Part shown: positions 23,205 through 33,776 of the stretch, piece by piece
Position numbering within the stretch: position 1 is the first letter of the stretch
Layout: each line of letters starts with the position of its first letter
DNA from: Bidens hawaiensis
Lineage: Eukaryota > Streptophyta > Magnoliopsida > Asterales > Asteraceae
NCBI GenBank assembly: GCA_021521415.1
Contig: JAIQDT010003583.1
Coordinates: 124,001-188,000 of the forward strand
Direction: 5' to 3'
DNA: 64,000 nucleotides
Made by a program: the position numbers and the translations under genes
Notes under the pieces: model-generated
Database searches by the model: none
The model's input: only the letters and a program-made list of their open reading frames with translations
What the model was told of the DNA's origin: nothing

Positions 23205-24482
23205 TAAGCCTAGTTGAACTATTAGAAGAGAAAAGAAGAAGATTCTTTTGGGGAGGGAGCGAAGTTAAAAATAAAATTTGTTGGGTTAGTTGGAATCGAG
23301 TTACTATTCCCAAAAAGGCAAGCGGTTTAGGTTTTACCCCGCTTAGAGACGCTAATATTGCTCTCCTCACCAAGTGGTGGTAGAGATTCAAGACCGAACC
23401 GCTTGCATTATGGAGAAAGGTGGTCATTTCATTACACTCTTCCAATAGGTCTTGGCCTATTTTACCGCACTCAAGCAAACTGCCAGGTACTTGGAACACA
23501 ATTGCAAAAGTGGAAAATCAACTTGCTTTTTCCAACCTCAGTTTGACCAGTCTCATTAAAGAGTTTTGGGTATGAGAGATAAAATCAGATTTTGGATTGA
23601 CCCGTGGCTCACTCCCGTCCCTTTAAGAGAAGTTTTCCCAAATCTGTTTTTGATCGTAAAGGATAAAGTGTGTTTAACTTAGTCTTGTTTTGAGGTTATT
23701 GATGGGAATATAGTTTGGAAATGGAGGTGGAAACGTTCGAGCCTGAATCAAACTGATACCAACGAGTTGTCGGTTTGTTTAAATATGTTGCAGTTGATTA
23801 TTGTTAATAACACCCCGGACCGTTGGATTTGGGATAACGATTCAGCGGGTATTTTCACTGTTGCTTTCTTGAAACAAATTCTTTTTCAAAAACTCCAACA
23901 TGCCTGTCCCATTTACTATAAAGTGGAATAGTTTGGGTTCCGATTAAGGTTAACATTCTTGCTTGGAAGGCGGAAATGGATAGGCTTCTGATTTATGTGG
24001 CTCTTGTTAAAAGAAATGTTGATGTGGGATCGACTTGTCGTCTTTGTGGCGATTACGAGGAGACTAGTGACCACCTTCTCTCATCGTGTTATTTTTCCAT
24101 GTTAATTTGGCAATTTGTTAGTAATTGGTGTAATATTCCTCCGATTTTCGCTTTCTCGGTCCGGGATTTACTTACCATTCATGAATAAAGCAACTTGGGG
24201 CGCAAGAAAAATAAGGTGCTTTATGGTGTAATTCTTACAGCGTGTTGGTGTATATGGAAGACCCGGAACGAGGTGATTTTTCAAAACGAGATGGCTAGCA
24301 TCTCCAAAACTATGGAGGACATCAAATCTACGAGTTTTCTTTGGATTAAAAATCGGTCATTTTTTAAAAATTTGCTTTGAAAAGAATGGTGTAAATTTGA
24401 GTTGTAAGTTTTTTTTGTTGTTTGTTTGCTAGCTTCTTGCTAGTTTGTGGTTTATGAAATTTGTTGTTCAAAAAAAAAAAAA
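23205..24482 (+). mobile_element. LINE (non-LTR retrotransposon) 3' fragment with poly(A)
   Basis: A 5'-truncated LINE ends in an A-run at 24470-24482. It is bordered by GTTAACCCACAACT at 23191-23204 and GTTAACTCACAACT at 24483-24496, a 14-base direct repeat with one mismatch that fits a target-site duplication. Just upstream (23114-23168) a short extra copy of the LINE segment GGGTTAGTTGGAATCGAG is present, so the 5' junction is complex. Confidence 0.8.
23225..24380 (+). pseudogene. LINE reverse transcriptase C-terminus and zf-RVT domain
   Basis: The conceptual protein starts at RRFFWGG and continues IPKKASGLGF, a conserved post-RT block of plant LINE ORF2 proteins, followed by the zf-RVT zinc-binding domain CRLCGDYEETSDHLLSSC (about 24031-24085) and VLYGVILTACWCIWKTRNE near 24210-24270. 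Frames change near 23530 and 23930, and stops occur at 23680 and 24186, so no protein is made. The polymerase palm with its catalytic aspartates was lost by 5' truncation. Confidence 0.88.
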
Positions 24483-24496
24483 GTTAACTCACAACT

Positions 24497-25775
24497 CACT
24501 TGTTAAATGGTGTGTTAGTTAAAACCCACTTTCTACGAACAGAGACATGGTGTTGATGTAGTGCTATAAATATCCTTTGTTGGCTAAATGACAACACACA
24601 ACCATATATCTAAATAACGAAGCAAACATGTAACCTACTACCTACGGGGTGGAGACTTTGTAAGCTCCGTGTAAGATCAAGTTGCCATTTATGACGGAAA
24701 ATGTACAAGTATCAAAGTTTAGATTTTGATTGAATTTTGAAAATAACTTGTAGTTTAAACTCAAAATACAAATAAGATTAGTATATATAGTTGCAATAAC
24801 TTGTGTGTTATTTCAAATACCAAAACAAGAGCTCACTATACTATTCAGCTAGAGCTTTATGTACATTCTCTAGTCTAAGTCAGTCTTTATAACCGATTTT
24901 CAGTTTCTTGTTTAGAAAATTTTTATTTAAACATTGGATATAATTCATATTAAATTATCCTTAACTAATCACAGCACCCGCGCGTTGCTGCGGAGAGTGT
25001 CTGTTTCTGGTGTCTTTATATATATGGAAGTGTTGTTTGAGGCGATTGATTTTTTAGCGTCATGCATAATTTTCGGATGTTTCATTCACTCGATATTTAC
25101 CAACTGACTAAACCGTAGATGCAATTAGATACATGTATTCATAATTTCATATATGACAAAAAGTAGACTTACACTTGATATCAATCTATCTGCTACTACA
25201 TATACCAACCTATTTGCCCACCAAATGTAATTAGGTTCTGGAACAAAAAATAGACCCGCACTTGCATATACTAGCCCATTTGCTACTACATATATATGCC
25301 TATTTGCCCTTACCAAAAAAAGATGCCATTGTCTTTCTTATTTATTTTGTTTACTTAGGGTTCTCCATCTTCATATAACACTTGTTTGAAGAGGATATCC
25401 TGAAACAATAATACATCCGTAGTGAAATATGTAAGTATATGCCATGAGGAAATATTACCCTCTAAATTATTTAAAAGCTACCAATGTTATCCAGAAATAG
25501 GAGGCCCGTTACAAATGGGCTACCTGAGCAGTTAAATATGTGTCCAAGCAAATCCATGGAAACTGGAGTTTATAAATGTATTAACAACACATCGAGTATG
25601 CACACAGCCCCGAAAACATAACAAGGAAATGGGGCTAGAAACTCACCTGAACACGGTTACGTTCACCGTTAATCGTAATCCCTTTCTTCAGTTGTGCACG
25701 GCTGACTGTATAACAAGTATACATATCAATTAACTATCACTACTCATATTATCTTTCTAGTCTTAATTACTACCC
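24497..25775. other. spacer; no gene seen
   Basis: AT-rich DNA without supported coding sequence. The stretch 24975-24998 (GCACCCGCGCGTTGCTGCGG) resembles the GC-rich end motif of a widespread plant repeat class. A partial tandem pattern around 25180-25310 (CATATACCAACCTATTTGCC and variants) repeats two or three times. Confidence 0.35.
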
Positions 25776-25885
25776 ACAACGAACGGGGTCCGGGGGAGCG
25801 CCCCTGGCAGCGGGGTCTAGGGGCAGCAGCCCCTAGCAAGGTCCAAGGGGCAGAGCCCCTGGCTGGGGTCGAGCTGCCAGGTCAG
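25776..25885. repeat. GC-rich array of self-complementary units
   Basis: Three diverged copies of a ~32-base GGGGTC...GGGGCAG..GCCCCT unit stand in strongly AT-rich DNA. Each has arms such as AGGGGCA..AGCCCCT that can pair with themselves. Confidence 0.7.
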
Positions 25886-25960
25886 CTTGGAAAAATTTTA
25901 TTTACATTAACTCTCTTAACACATTTTCCATTAGGTTTTTAATTTATTTTCTAATCGAAC

Positions 25961-26245
25961 TTGACTTTAGGCGAAGTTAAACCTTTGGCGAACTTAGCTT
26001 TAGGCGAAGTTAAACCTTAGGCGAACTTAGCTTTAGGCAAGGTTGTCATCAGGCGAACTTAGCTTTAGGCGAGGTTGTCATAAGGCGAACTTAGCTTTAG
26101 GCGAGGTTGTCATCAGGCGAACTTAGCTTTAGGCGAGGTTGTCATCAGGCGAACTTAGCTTTAGGCGAGGTTGTCGTCAGGCGAACTTAGCTTTGCAGGC
26201 GAAGTTCATCAGGCGAACTTAGCTTGCAGGCGAAGTTCATCAGCT
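25961..26245 (+). repeat. 32-bp minisatellite
   Basis: About seven to eight tandem copies of a unit built from AGGCGAACTTAGCTT and TAGGCGAGGTTGTCATC. The first copies carry a variant second half (GGCGAAGTTAAACC) and the last ones are shortened. Confidence 0.9.
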
Positions 26246-26869
26246 GCATGTACTGTTCGCTCTTAAATCCTTCGTTTCTTAACCAAATAACTCGATTTAG
26301 GTATCCACGGAATCGTCTACAAACCCCAACCATCAAATCGACCTAACATCGATGTTTAAAGGGTGCGATTTTGGCATATAGGTTACGGGTTCTTTTTATC
26401 AATCGATTAACCCATCAAATCATAACCATTTTCAGTAAGTTTAGCTTTGTTGGATTCGTTTTTACCATACAAACACAGATCTATCATTTCTATACTAATC
26501 CAAACCTAAACGAACCAGTTCTCGATATAAACGTACCGTAAATGAGTCGAACTACGAACACGAGCTGGTCTTGTTGCTTTGGTTCGTCACGACGATCTAG
26601 CACCAACAAGCTCGGGTCCTCGCCTTTGGATCTTGGTTCGGGTCGTGTGTGTTTTGGGTGTGTGTAGAGATTAGGATGGATAAATGGATGAAATGGAAAG
26701 GATTGGGGTTTAAGGGGGTATTTATACTCCCTCAAGCCCATGGACCGAAGGCCCATATTTTCTTTTGGTCCATATCCAATCCCATCTAATGATCCTACTA
26801 AGTCTTCATATTATGCTATTATTATCGTTCCTCTAACTCGTTTATTTCACCCGACAAAACAATATATTA

Positions 26870-27760
26870 ATTATTACTTTAGAAATTTCGGGATGTATCA
26901 ATTTTTTTTAAAAAAATTCAACATAATAATAAGCGTTTTTTTATCTTTAATATGAGTATCATATTGTTATATAAAAATAAAAAAAATTAATGGGTTTTTT
27001 AATTGTGTTTTTTTGTTATTCATTGTGTCATTGTGTAATATGTTGTTTCCATTATGTTTTACATTTCAAGTCATTGTGTTATATATATTCACCATTGTGT
27101 GTTACGTTTTAGGCCATTGTGTTATACGTATTCGCCATTGTGTCTTACGTTTTAGGTCATTGTTTTATAGGTATTCATCATTGTGTTTTACGTTTCAAGT
27201 TATTGTGTAACATGTATTAATGACGAAAAAAGACACAATGATGTGCGAAAAGACACAATGGCGAAAAAAGAAAAAATACACAATGGTGTGCGAAAAGACA
27301 CAATGACGAAAAAAGACACAATGATAAGCGAAAAGACACAATGGTGTGCGAAAGACACAATGAAGAAAAAAGACACAATGACGAAAAAAGACACAATGGT
27401 GTGCGAAAAGACAAAATGAAGAAAAAAGACACAATGACGAAAAAAGACACAATGTTAAGCGAAAAGACACAATGGTATGCGAAAAGACACAATGGTGTGT
27501 GAAAAGACACAATGACGAAAAAAGACACAATTATAAGCGAAAAGACACAATGGTATGCGAAAAGACACAATGACGAAAAAAGACACAATAATAAGCGAAA
27601 AAGACACAATGGTGTGCGAAAGGACACAATGACGTGATTTTTGCTTTAAATTTTATATAACAAAAATCATACTCATATTAAAGATAAAAAAAAACGCTTG
27701 TTATTATGATGAATTTTTTTTAAAAAAAATATCATACGAAAAAGTTATAAACGTTCTAAA
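26870..27760. mobile_element. inverted-repeat element (MITE-like) containing a minisatellite
   Basis: Arms at about 26885-26990 and 27645-27750 are reverse complements over roughly 100 bp: TAATAAGCGTTTTTTTATC and TTTAATATGAGTATCAT on the left mirror GATAAAAAAAAACGC and ATACTCATATTAAAG on the right. The interior is an array of CATTGTGT words on the left half and ACACAATG words on the right half, including many copies of AAAAGACACAATG. The target duplication was not fixed. The open frames over this array on both strands are repeat artefacts. Confidence 0.75.
27225..27635 (+). repeat. ACACAATG minisatellite
   Basis: About 20 copies of an 18-21-base unit, AAAAGACACAATG followed by either ACGAA, GTGTGCG or ATAAGCG. 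Two alternating unit types form higher-order repeats of about 38 and 58 bases. Confidence 0.9.
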
Positions 27761-27900
27761 ATGATGGGGGTATTAACATGTGCCTTGCATGTGGGGAGAG
27801 AAAATGTGTATAATTACCTTTATACCCTTTTTCCTTAGGTCCTCACTTGACACATGTCAATTATTTATAGCTTATCACACTTCTCATTTTTATTACCCCT

Positions 27901-28036
27901 TGTAGAATAACTTGACCCTTATATTTATAATCTTTTAATTAGTTTCCTTCTTTATGGTATTTGTAGTTAGGAAGGTTATGTATATGTACCCATAATGAGT
28001 GTTAATGAAATTGTCGAGAATTATTCCTTGTTTGCA
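27901..28036 (+). repeat. Copia-C 5' LTR
   Basis: It opens TGTAGAATAAC and closes TTGTTTGCA immediately before the primer-binding site. It aligns with the 3' copy from TTTATAATC to the end with few differences; the first ~25 bases are diverged or shortened relative to the 3' LTR. Confidence 0.78.
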
Positions 28037-28560
28037 TGGTATCATACCTAAACGATCCTCTAAACCCTATCGTCGACTTCGGTCTTCCAAATCACCATCG
28101 CCGACTAGCCATTATTATTATTCATTCACTATCATCTCCGTCACTCCCCACACCGTCTTCCATGGCACCCGAAAACAACAGCAACATCGATACCACCAGC
28201 AACCCTACTGACTTGAGCAATATTTTTGCGGTCATGCACACGGAAAACTTGGATAATCAATGGCACATGGGCACGGACGCCACCTCACACATCACCGGTG
28301 ACAAAGGTAAAATTAATTCTTCTTTGTTATCTAGTTCAGGAAGTTCTATTCTTGTCATAAATGGTTAGCGCATTCCAATTCTAGTATCCGGAAACGATAC
28401 CCTACCCACTTACACAAAAGCCCTACACTAAAATATGTCCTTTATGCACCCGAAATTATTAGAGACCTAATATCGGTTCGTCAATTTACTATTAATAATT
28501 GAACATCCGTTGAGTTTGACCTCTTTGGATTTTCTGTGAAGGATTTCACAGACGTTTTAA
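28037..28560 (+). pseudogene. Copia-C gag/protease remnant
   Basis: The open stretch 28036-28368 starts just after the primer-binding site and soon reaches a protease-like motif, NQWHMGTDATSHITGD, corresponding to WxxDxGATSHxTG; the catalytic aspartate and following residue are changed to G-T-D. Only about 70 codons separate the presumed start from the protease, so most of gag is missing by deletion. Confidence 0.7.
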
Positions 28561-28569
28561 ATTCTATAT

Positions 28570-29664
28570 AGGCATGATAGTGATAGTCATCTTTACCCCT
28601 GTCACCAACACCACCACTTTCACCATTCACCTCTCACAAGATCAAGATTTTGACATCTGTGACTTCCCGTTTTTAATTCGCTTATTTCAAATAAATTTAT
28701 TTTTTGTAATAAACGTAGTCATGAACTTGTTTGAAGTTCTTGTCAACTCTCTAAGAATAAACGTTTACCCTTTTATAGTTTTATGTCACAAACTTTATTA
28801 CTTTTCGATATAATTCACTGCGACTTGTGGACCTCACTCGTCCTGAGCAAATGCGGATATAAATATTATATGGTCTTGATTGATGACAAAACACAATATA
28901 CATGGATTTTCCCGTTAAAATTAAATCGAGACATTTGAAAGTTTTCAAACTTTCACAAAAATATTTTATCACCCAATTCCAAGCCAACATAAAAACCTTT
29001 CAATGCGATCTAGAGGGTAAATTTGACAATCCCAATTTTAAAAACCTTGCCACCGTTAAAGGTCATTAATTCCGGTTTTCTTGCCACAAACATCCCAACA
29101 AAACGGGAAATTCGAACGCATGATTCGTCGTCTAAACGAAATCATGCTAACCCTTCTTACCCATGCTTCGTTACCTCGGGCGAAGCACTTCACGTCGCTA
29201 CCTAATTACACAAAATCTGACCTACCAAACTCCTAAGCTACCATTCCCCTATGCTCGCCCTTTATCAACGACATTCCACGTATGATCATTTATGTGTTTT
29301 TGGATGTGCTTTTTATCCAAATACCTCGGCCACACGACCTCACAAGCTTAGCCCACGTTCCTCTTCGGGGTTATCAATGCCTTGAACTCTCAACCGGAAA
29401 AATAATTTTGTCTCGACATGTAATTTTTGACGAGACCAAATTTCCTTTCAAATATTCATCCAAGATGAACCCGGCCGACTGTTCGTTTTTGGATGTAGAT
29501 ACCTCCCAACTAATTTTCAAACACACACAAGAACCCAGACCCAATACCCCACATACGGCCCACCCACTTCCATCACACACTTTACACACCTCTCCTAACA
29601 CAATTACCACAAACCAACGAAGCCCACACCTCTACTACCCCATCGGCCCACATACCATCCTAGC
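28570..29664 (+). pseudogene. Copia-C GAG-pre-integrase and integrase remnant
   Basis: In shifting frames the sequence shows an integrase core (YMVLIDDKTQYTWIFPLKLK and FESFQTFTKYF near 28860-28960, FQCDLEGKFDN near 29000) and the C-terminal block RGYQCLELSTGKIILSRHV within the 131-codon stretch 29282-29677. The catalytic aspartate pattern is degraded and at least four frame changes are needed. The segment ends at the hAT MITE at 29665. Confidence 0.8.
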
Positions 29665-30302
29665 TAGAGGTGCATAAATCGGGTTTTTTCTAATACCCGG
29701 GTTCGGGTATGGAACCGGTTTCGAGTATGACCGGGTATTGTAAAATCGGGTATTGAGAGAAATCGGGTAGGGTATTGAGGAGAAAAACTCAACCCTATGT
29801 ACCCGGGTAGGGTATGATCGGGTTCGGGTATTGGAACCGGGTACGACCGGGTATTAATACCCGATTTGAATTTGTAATTTTTTTATACATTTTTTAATTT
29901 GTTTAAAATTTAAATTTGCTTTGTAATTTATAAAAATAATTAAAGTATATTAAAAAGACCATATTTCCACTTAATTACATATTTACTTAGTAATATGCAT
30001 TTTACAAAAACTTAAACATAAAAGTTGTGAAGTAAGCATAAAAATATACTATAAAAACTCATGTATTATTTTGGGTATTAGAAAATTGGTATCGGGTATA
30101 GGGTATGACCGGGTCCAGGTATTTACGGGTATAAATCGGGTACGGTTCCGGGTACGAGTATTGACCTCAAAATGCATACCCTATCCATACCTTACGGTAG
30201 GGTCGGTTCCGGTTTCGGGTATAGAATACCCGGGTATAAAAAAACCGGTTCCGGGTATTTTTTCGGGTCCGATTCCGGTTACGGGTATTTTGTGCACCTC
30301 TA
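29665..30302. mobile_element. 638-bp hAT-type MITE in Copia-C
   Basis: The ends TAGAGGTGCA and TGCACCTCTA are perfect 10-bp inverted repeats; the flanking 8-mers ATCCTAGC (29657-29664) and ATCCCAGC (30303-30310) match at 7 of 8. The interior is built of repeated (T/A)ACCCGGGTA and CGGGTATTG words near both ends around an AT-rich centre. It encodes nothing and must rely on a hAT transposase in trans. Confidence 0.9.
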
Positions 30303-31419
30303 ATCCCAGCCAACACCATCAACAAATCCCATTCCAGCCAACAATTCTTCCACCAACACAAACTTGACTTATATACCTGATCACCTTTCTAATCAAACCC
30401 ACTCCACACCTACACATCCTATCCAATCGGTATCCACACATCCCACACGCCTTTGTCCAGGCATTACAAAACCGAAAACCCAACTCAACCTTCACGCCAC
30501 CTCTATTTCACCCTTACCAAAATCTCACATTACCGCCTTAATAGACCGGAATTGGAACGCTGCCATGAAAGATGAGTTTAGTGCAAAACTGAACTATAAC
30601 ACTTGGGAACTAGTCCTGCGACCAACCGAGGCTCATGTCATTAGATGTATGTGGCTTTTTTGCCACAAATATAATTCCTTCGGTCACCTACACCGATATA
30701 AGGCACGACTAGTGGTCAACGGTAATTCTCAACAAATTGTCATCGACTGTGACGATACATTCAGTCCAGTTGTGAAGCCAACTACTATTCATACCGTATT
30801 TAGTTTGGCAACATCTCGATCATGGCATATTCATCAACTAGATGCCAAAAATGCTTTCTTACATGGGGATCTAAAAGAAACAGTTTGCATTTTCCAACCC
30901 CTAGGTTTCAAGGATCTAACGAAGCCCGATCACATGTGCAAATTACAAAAATCGTTATACGGTCTCAAGCAAGCCCCTCGTGTGTAATTTCAACGTTTTG
31001 CTACACACCTTCATAATTGTGGGTTTAAAAGTTCTCTTTCATGCCCCTCATTATTTATCTACAAACAAGGTGATTAAATCGCTTATTTTCTACTTTATGT
31101 TGACGATGTCGCCCTAACCGCTTCACACTTCAATTTATTACTTCACATCATCAGTTCCTTATCTAAGGAGTTTGTTATGTCAGATCTGGGTAAAGTTTAT
31201 CATTTTTTTGGTATTTCGGTTACACATATGCAAAGGGGTTAATTTGTTCTTATCTCAAGAAACATATGCTGAGGATATTTGGCACGAGCGAACATGACTA
31301 TTTGCAAACCATTTGCCACACTAGTTGCCACATCATCTAATTAAGTTCCAACTCTAGCCCACCATTTGCAGATGTTACATTATGTCGAAGCATAGCCGGG
31401 GCCACTTCAGTACTTACAT
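30303..31419 (+). pseudogene. Copia-C reverse transcriptase
   Basis: The 207-codon open stretch 30364-30987 contains most of the RT fingers and palm: NWNAAMKDEFSAKLNYNTWE, HRYKARLVVNGNSQQ, IHQLDAKNAFLHGDLKETV and SLYGLKQAPRV. A TAA stop at 30985 interrupts the next block, which continues in the same frame to LLYVDDVALTAS near 31093-31128, so the catalytic YVDD box survives. Further stops occur at 31075 and 31240. The frame is cut at 31419 by the CACTA transposon and resumes at 53274. Confidence 0.9.
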
Positions 31420-32545
31420 CACTACGTAAATATCGACCTTCGGCCACACATGTGGTCTGGGCAATTTGCCACACTTCGGCTTAAATGTGTGGCTAAAAGG
31501 TCTTTGACCATGTTTGAAACCCTTCCAGAATGTTTTGGCCACACATATTATTCTTCATGATACCTACTTAGGTACTTTTCGCCACACTTTGAAAAAAACT
31601 GTGACAAAAACTAGCCACATTATAAAAACGTGTGGCGAAATGTGACCTACAGTCATAGTTTGTTTGATCTTTGATACATGTGACCAAAAACACATGCATT
31701 GGCCACAAACTGTGACATTTAACTAGCCACATGTTTTAATAGTGTGGCCAAATGTGACAAACGGCTACTGTATTGATAAGAGATGTGTCTAAAAGGTAAA
31801 CGATATAGCCACTTATATTACGTTGTGTGACCTAATGTCACATTTTCTAGCCACATTTTTAATAAAGTGGTGAAATATGACGAACAACCATTGTATTTAT
31901 TAGTAATGTGGCTAAAACGCTTAAAATATATAGCCACTTATACGAGGTTGTGTGACCAAAGAGTAGTTTACTTTTATTTTTCCTAAGTTTTTTATAGTCA
32001 CGGATACACTTATTATGTGTGGCTATAAGTGATAAATTGTCACACTTAAATATTTTTAAGTGTGTCCAAATTAATTAATGGCCACTTATACGAGGTTGTG
32101 TGACCAAAGAGTATTTTAGTTTTGCTTTTTATAAGTTTTTTATTGTCACGGATACACTTATTATGTGTGGCTATAAGTGAGAACATGTCACACTTAAATA
32201 TTTTTAAGTGTGTCCAAATGTAATTAATGGCCACTTATACGAGGTTGTGTGACCAAAGAGTATCTTAGTTTATATTTTATAAGTTTTTTATTGTCACAGA
32301 TATAGTTATTATGTGTGGCTATAAGTGAGAAATGGTCACACTTAAATATTTTTAAGTGTGTCCAAATGTAATTAATGGCCACTTATACGAGGTTGTGTGA
32401 CCAAAGAGTATGTTAGTTTTATTTTTTCTAAGTTTTTTATTGTCATAGATACACTTTTTATGTGTGGCTATAAGTGATAAATGGTCACACTAAAATATGT
32501 TTAAGCGTGTCAAAAACGTAATTAATGGCCACACGTTGATTTGAC
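31420..32545. repeat. CACTA left subterminal repeat region
   Basis: Beyond the terminal inverted repeat, GTGTGGC and GCCACAC motifs occur every 30-80 bases. From 31925 to 32530 they form a tandem array of about four units with a 146-150 bp period, each holding GTGTGGCTATAAGTGA, TCACACTTAAATATTTTTAA and ATGGCCACTTATACGAGG. Such repeats are the usual TnpA-binding sites of CACTA elements. Confidence 0.9.
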
Positions 32546-32712
32546 GAGTGGCGACGTCATCATTTCCTTTACAGTTTCTTGTGCCACCAATTTCAAATTG
32601 TCAGGGAGATGTACCGCCGGGTTCCGATGGTGTTTAAATACCAGTCACAATCACAATCACAATCCACAATCACAATCACAATCCACCTTTCTTCCGATTA
32701 TAATTTCCGATA

Positions 32713-33210
32713 ATGGCTTCAACATGGGTCGAACGTGCACCGGGTGCTCATGCCCCCATTTACTACGACCCCACATTTTTCACCATACGATTCCACTTTT
32801 CTTCTGGCGCCGTCAGGAGGAATCGAAGGGTGAGGTTTGTGGACTATGTCCACCCTCACCCCTTCACGTACCAACAACTTAACCGAATGGTTAGGTGGAT
32901 TGGGTACACAACTGCTGATTATTTCAGCATTGATATGGTAGTGCCGGGAATCGAGGTGGCCTACATTGAGTTGAACGAATTGGATGACTTCAAGGCGGTG
33001 TCCGTTTATGGGGCATTCCGTAGTCAGGTGAACCTTCGCCTCCAAAGGCTTAGGGACTCCACCTACACCTCGGATGGCATGTACGAGAGGATCATGCCCT
33101 CTCATACTCCAGAAGAGAATCCAGATGTAGATTCGGATACAGAATCTACAAGGAGGTCTACGATGGATGTTGATGTAGATTCTGAGATGAGGCCGGATGC
33201 TAGGAGCTAG
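32713..33210 (+). CDS. PB1-like-domain small protein in CACTA cargo
   Basis: A 165-codon intronless ORF with a good ATG context, 170 bp past the left subterminal array. Residues 18-75 (PTFFTIRFHFSSG, RVRFVDYVHPHPFTYQQL, then VRWIGY) resemble the PB1-like domain found at the N-terminus of many plant MULE/CACTA-associated proteins, where FTFKIHHGG and VDWxDxxD are usual. The region to about residue 120 (VPGIEVAYIELNELDDF) also fits this family. The C-terminus (residues 128-165) is acidic with DVDSDTEST and DVDVDSEM. No stop or frameshift interrupts it. In transposons this domain often precedes a zinc-finger SWIM or transposase part that is absent here, so the role is unknown. Confidence 0.6.
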   Translation: MASTWVERAPGAHAPIYYDPTFFTIRFHFSSGAVRRNRRVRFVDYVHPHPFTYQQLNRMVRWIGYTTADYFSIDMVVPGIEVAYIELNELDDFKAVSVYGAFRSQVNLRLQRLRDSTYTSDGMYERIMPSHTPEENPDVDSDTESTRRSTMDVDVDSEMRPDARS

Positions 33211-33297
33211 TTAGTTTTATGTAATTTGGTTTTCTATATTAATGTAAATGTTATTATATTTTGGTATTAATATGTTATGTGAATTGATTAATCATAT

Positions 33298-33545
33298 TTA
33301 AATTTTTTTAATACATAATCACTTATATTATGTGAATGTTGTTATTGTAAATGTTATTATTAACTGTAAAGCGTGGAGTGTTTCCAAAGCGTGATATACA
33401 TAACTGGTGGCTGAAATTTAATGACTGCTTTTTTTTAATACATAATCACTTATATTATGTAAATGTTATTATTGTAAATGTTATTATTAACTGTAAAGCG
33501 TGATATATATAACTGGTGGCTGAAATTTAATGACTGCAATAAACC
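33298..33545 (+). repeat. ~125-bp tandem duplication
   Basis: Two adjacent copies share TTTTTTTAATACATAATCAC, TTATTATTAACTGTAAAGCG and ATAACTGGTGGCTGAAATTT. The second lacks about 20 bases around GTGGAGTGTTTCC. A third partial copy of GGTGGCTGAAATTTA follows near 33584-33600. Confidence 0.85.
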
Positions 33546-33709
33546 AACTATAAAACAACAGACTTTAATGCCTGCAATAAAACTGGTGGCTGAAATTTAT
33601 TAGGCTTTAATATATATATGTTATGTGAATTCCAAACTTGGCCAAGCAGAAAAAATCTAAAATTTCCATAGATCTTAAACTTCCCAAAGATCTTAAATTT
33701 TGATAAAAT

Positions 33710-33776
33710 CCCTTCCAAAACTCAATGCCATCACCAAATCTAAGGTTACTGGTGATGGCATTGAGTTTGGAAGGGG
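33710..33776 (+). ncRNA. near-perfect hairpin, 26-bp stem and 15-nt loop
   Basis: The left arm CCTTCCAAAACTCAATGCC..ATCACC (33710-33735) pairs with GGTGATGGCATTGAG..TTTGGAAGG (33751-33776) apart from one bulged A. Weaker pairing may extend the stem outward by another 30-40 bases. The form resembles a young plant small-RNA precursor, but transcription is not shown and it could be a simple inverted duplication. Confidence 0.5.

Larger units (their letters stand above)
25640..26898 (-). repeat. possible Ty3/gypsy-type LTR (minus strand)
   Basis: On the minus strand the block begins TGATACATCCCGAAATTTC at 26900-26882, an opening similar to LTRs of Tekay-like gypsy elements. It contains a TATAAATA box near 26717-26725 and a 5'-leader-like Pro/Ser-rich open stretch (26756-26490). 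The other end and a partner copy were not found, so this is a tentative call; the GC-rich array and the 32-bp tandem repeat would both lie inside it. Confidence 0.35.

Noticed and set aside
26490..26756. 88-codon minus-strand frame
   Set aside because: Has leader-like Pro/Arg composition within a probable LTR and no recognisable domain.
27183..27627. Overlapping open frames on both strands (up to 136 codons) with FVIVSF or KKDTM repeats
   Set aside because: They are translations of the ACACAATG minisatellite in all frames and have no domain.
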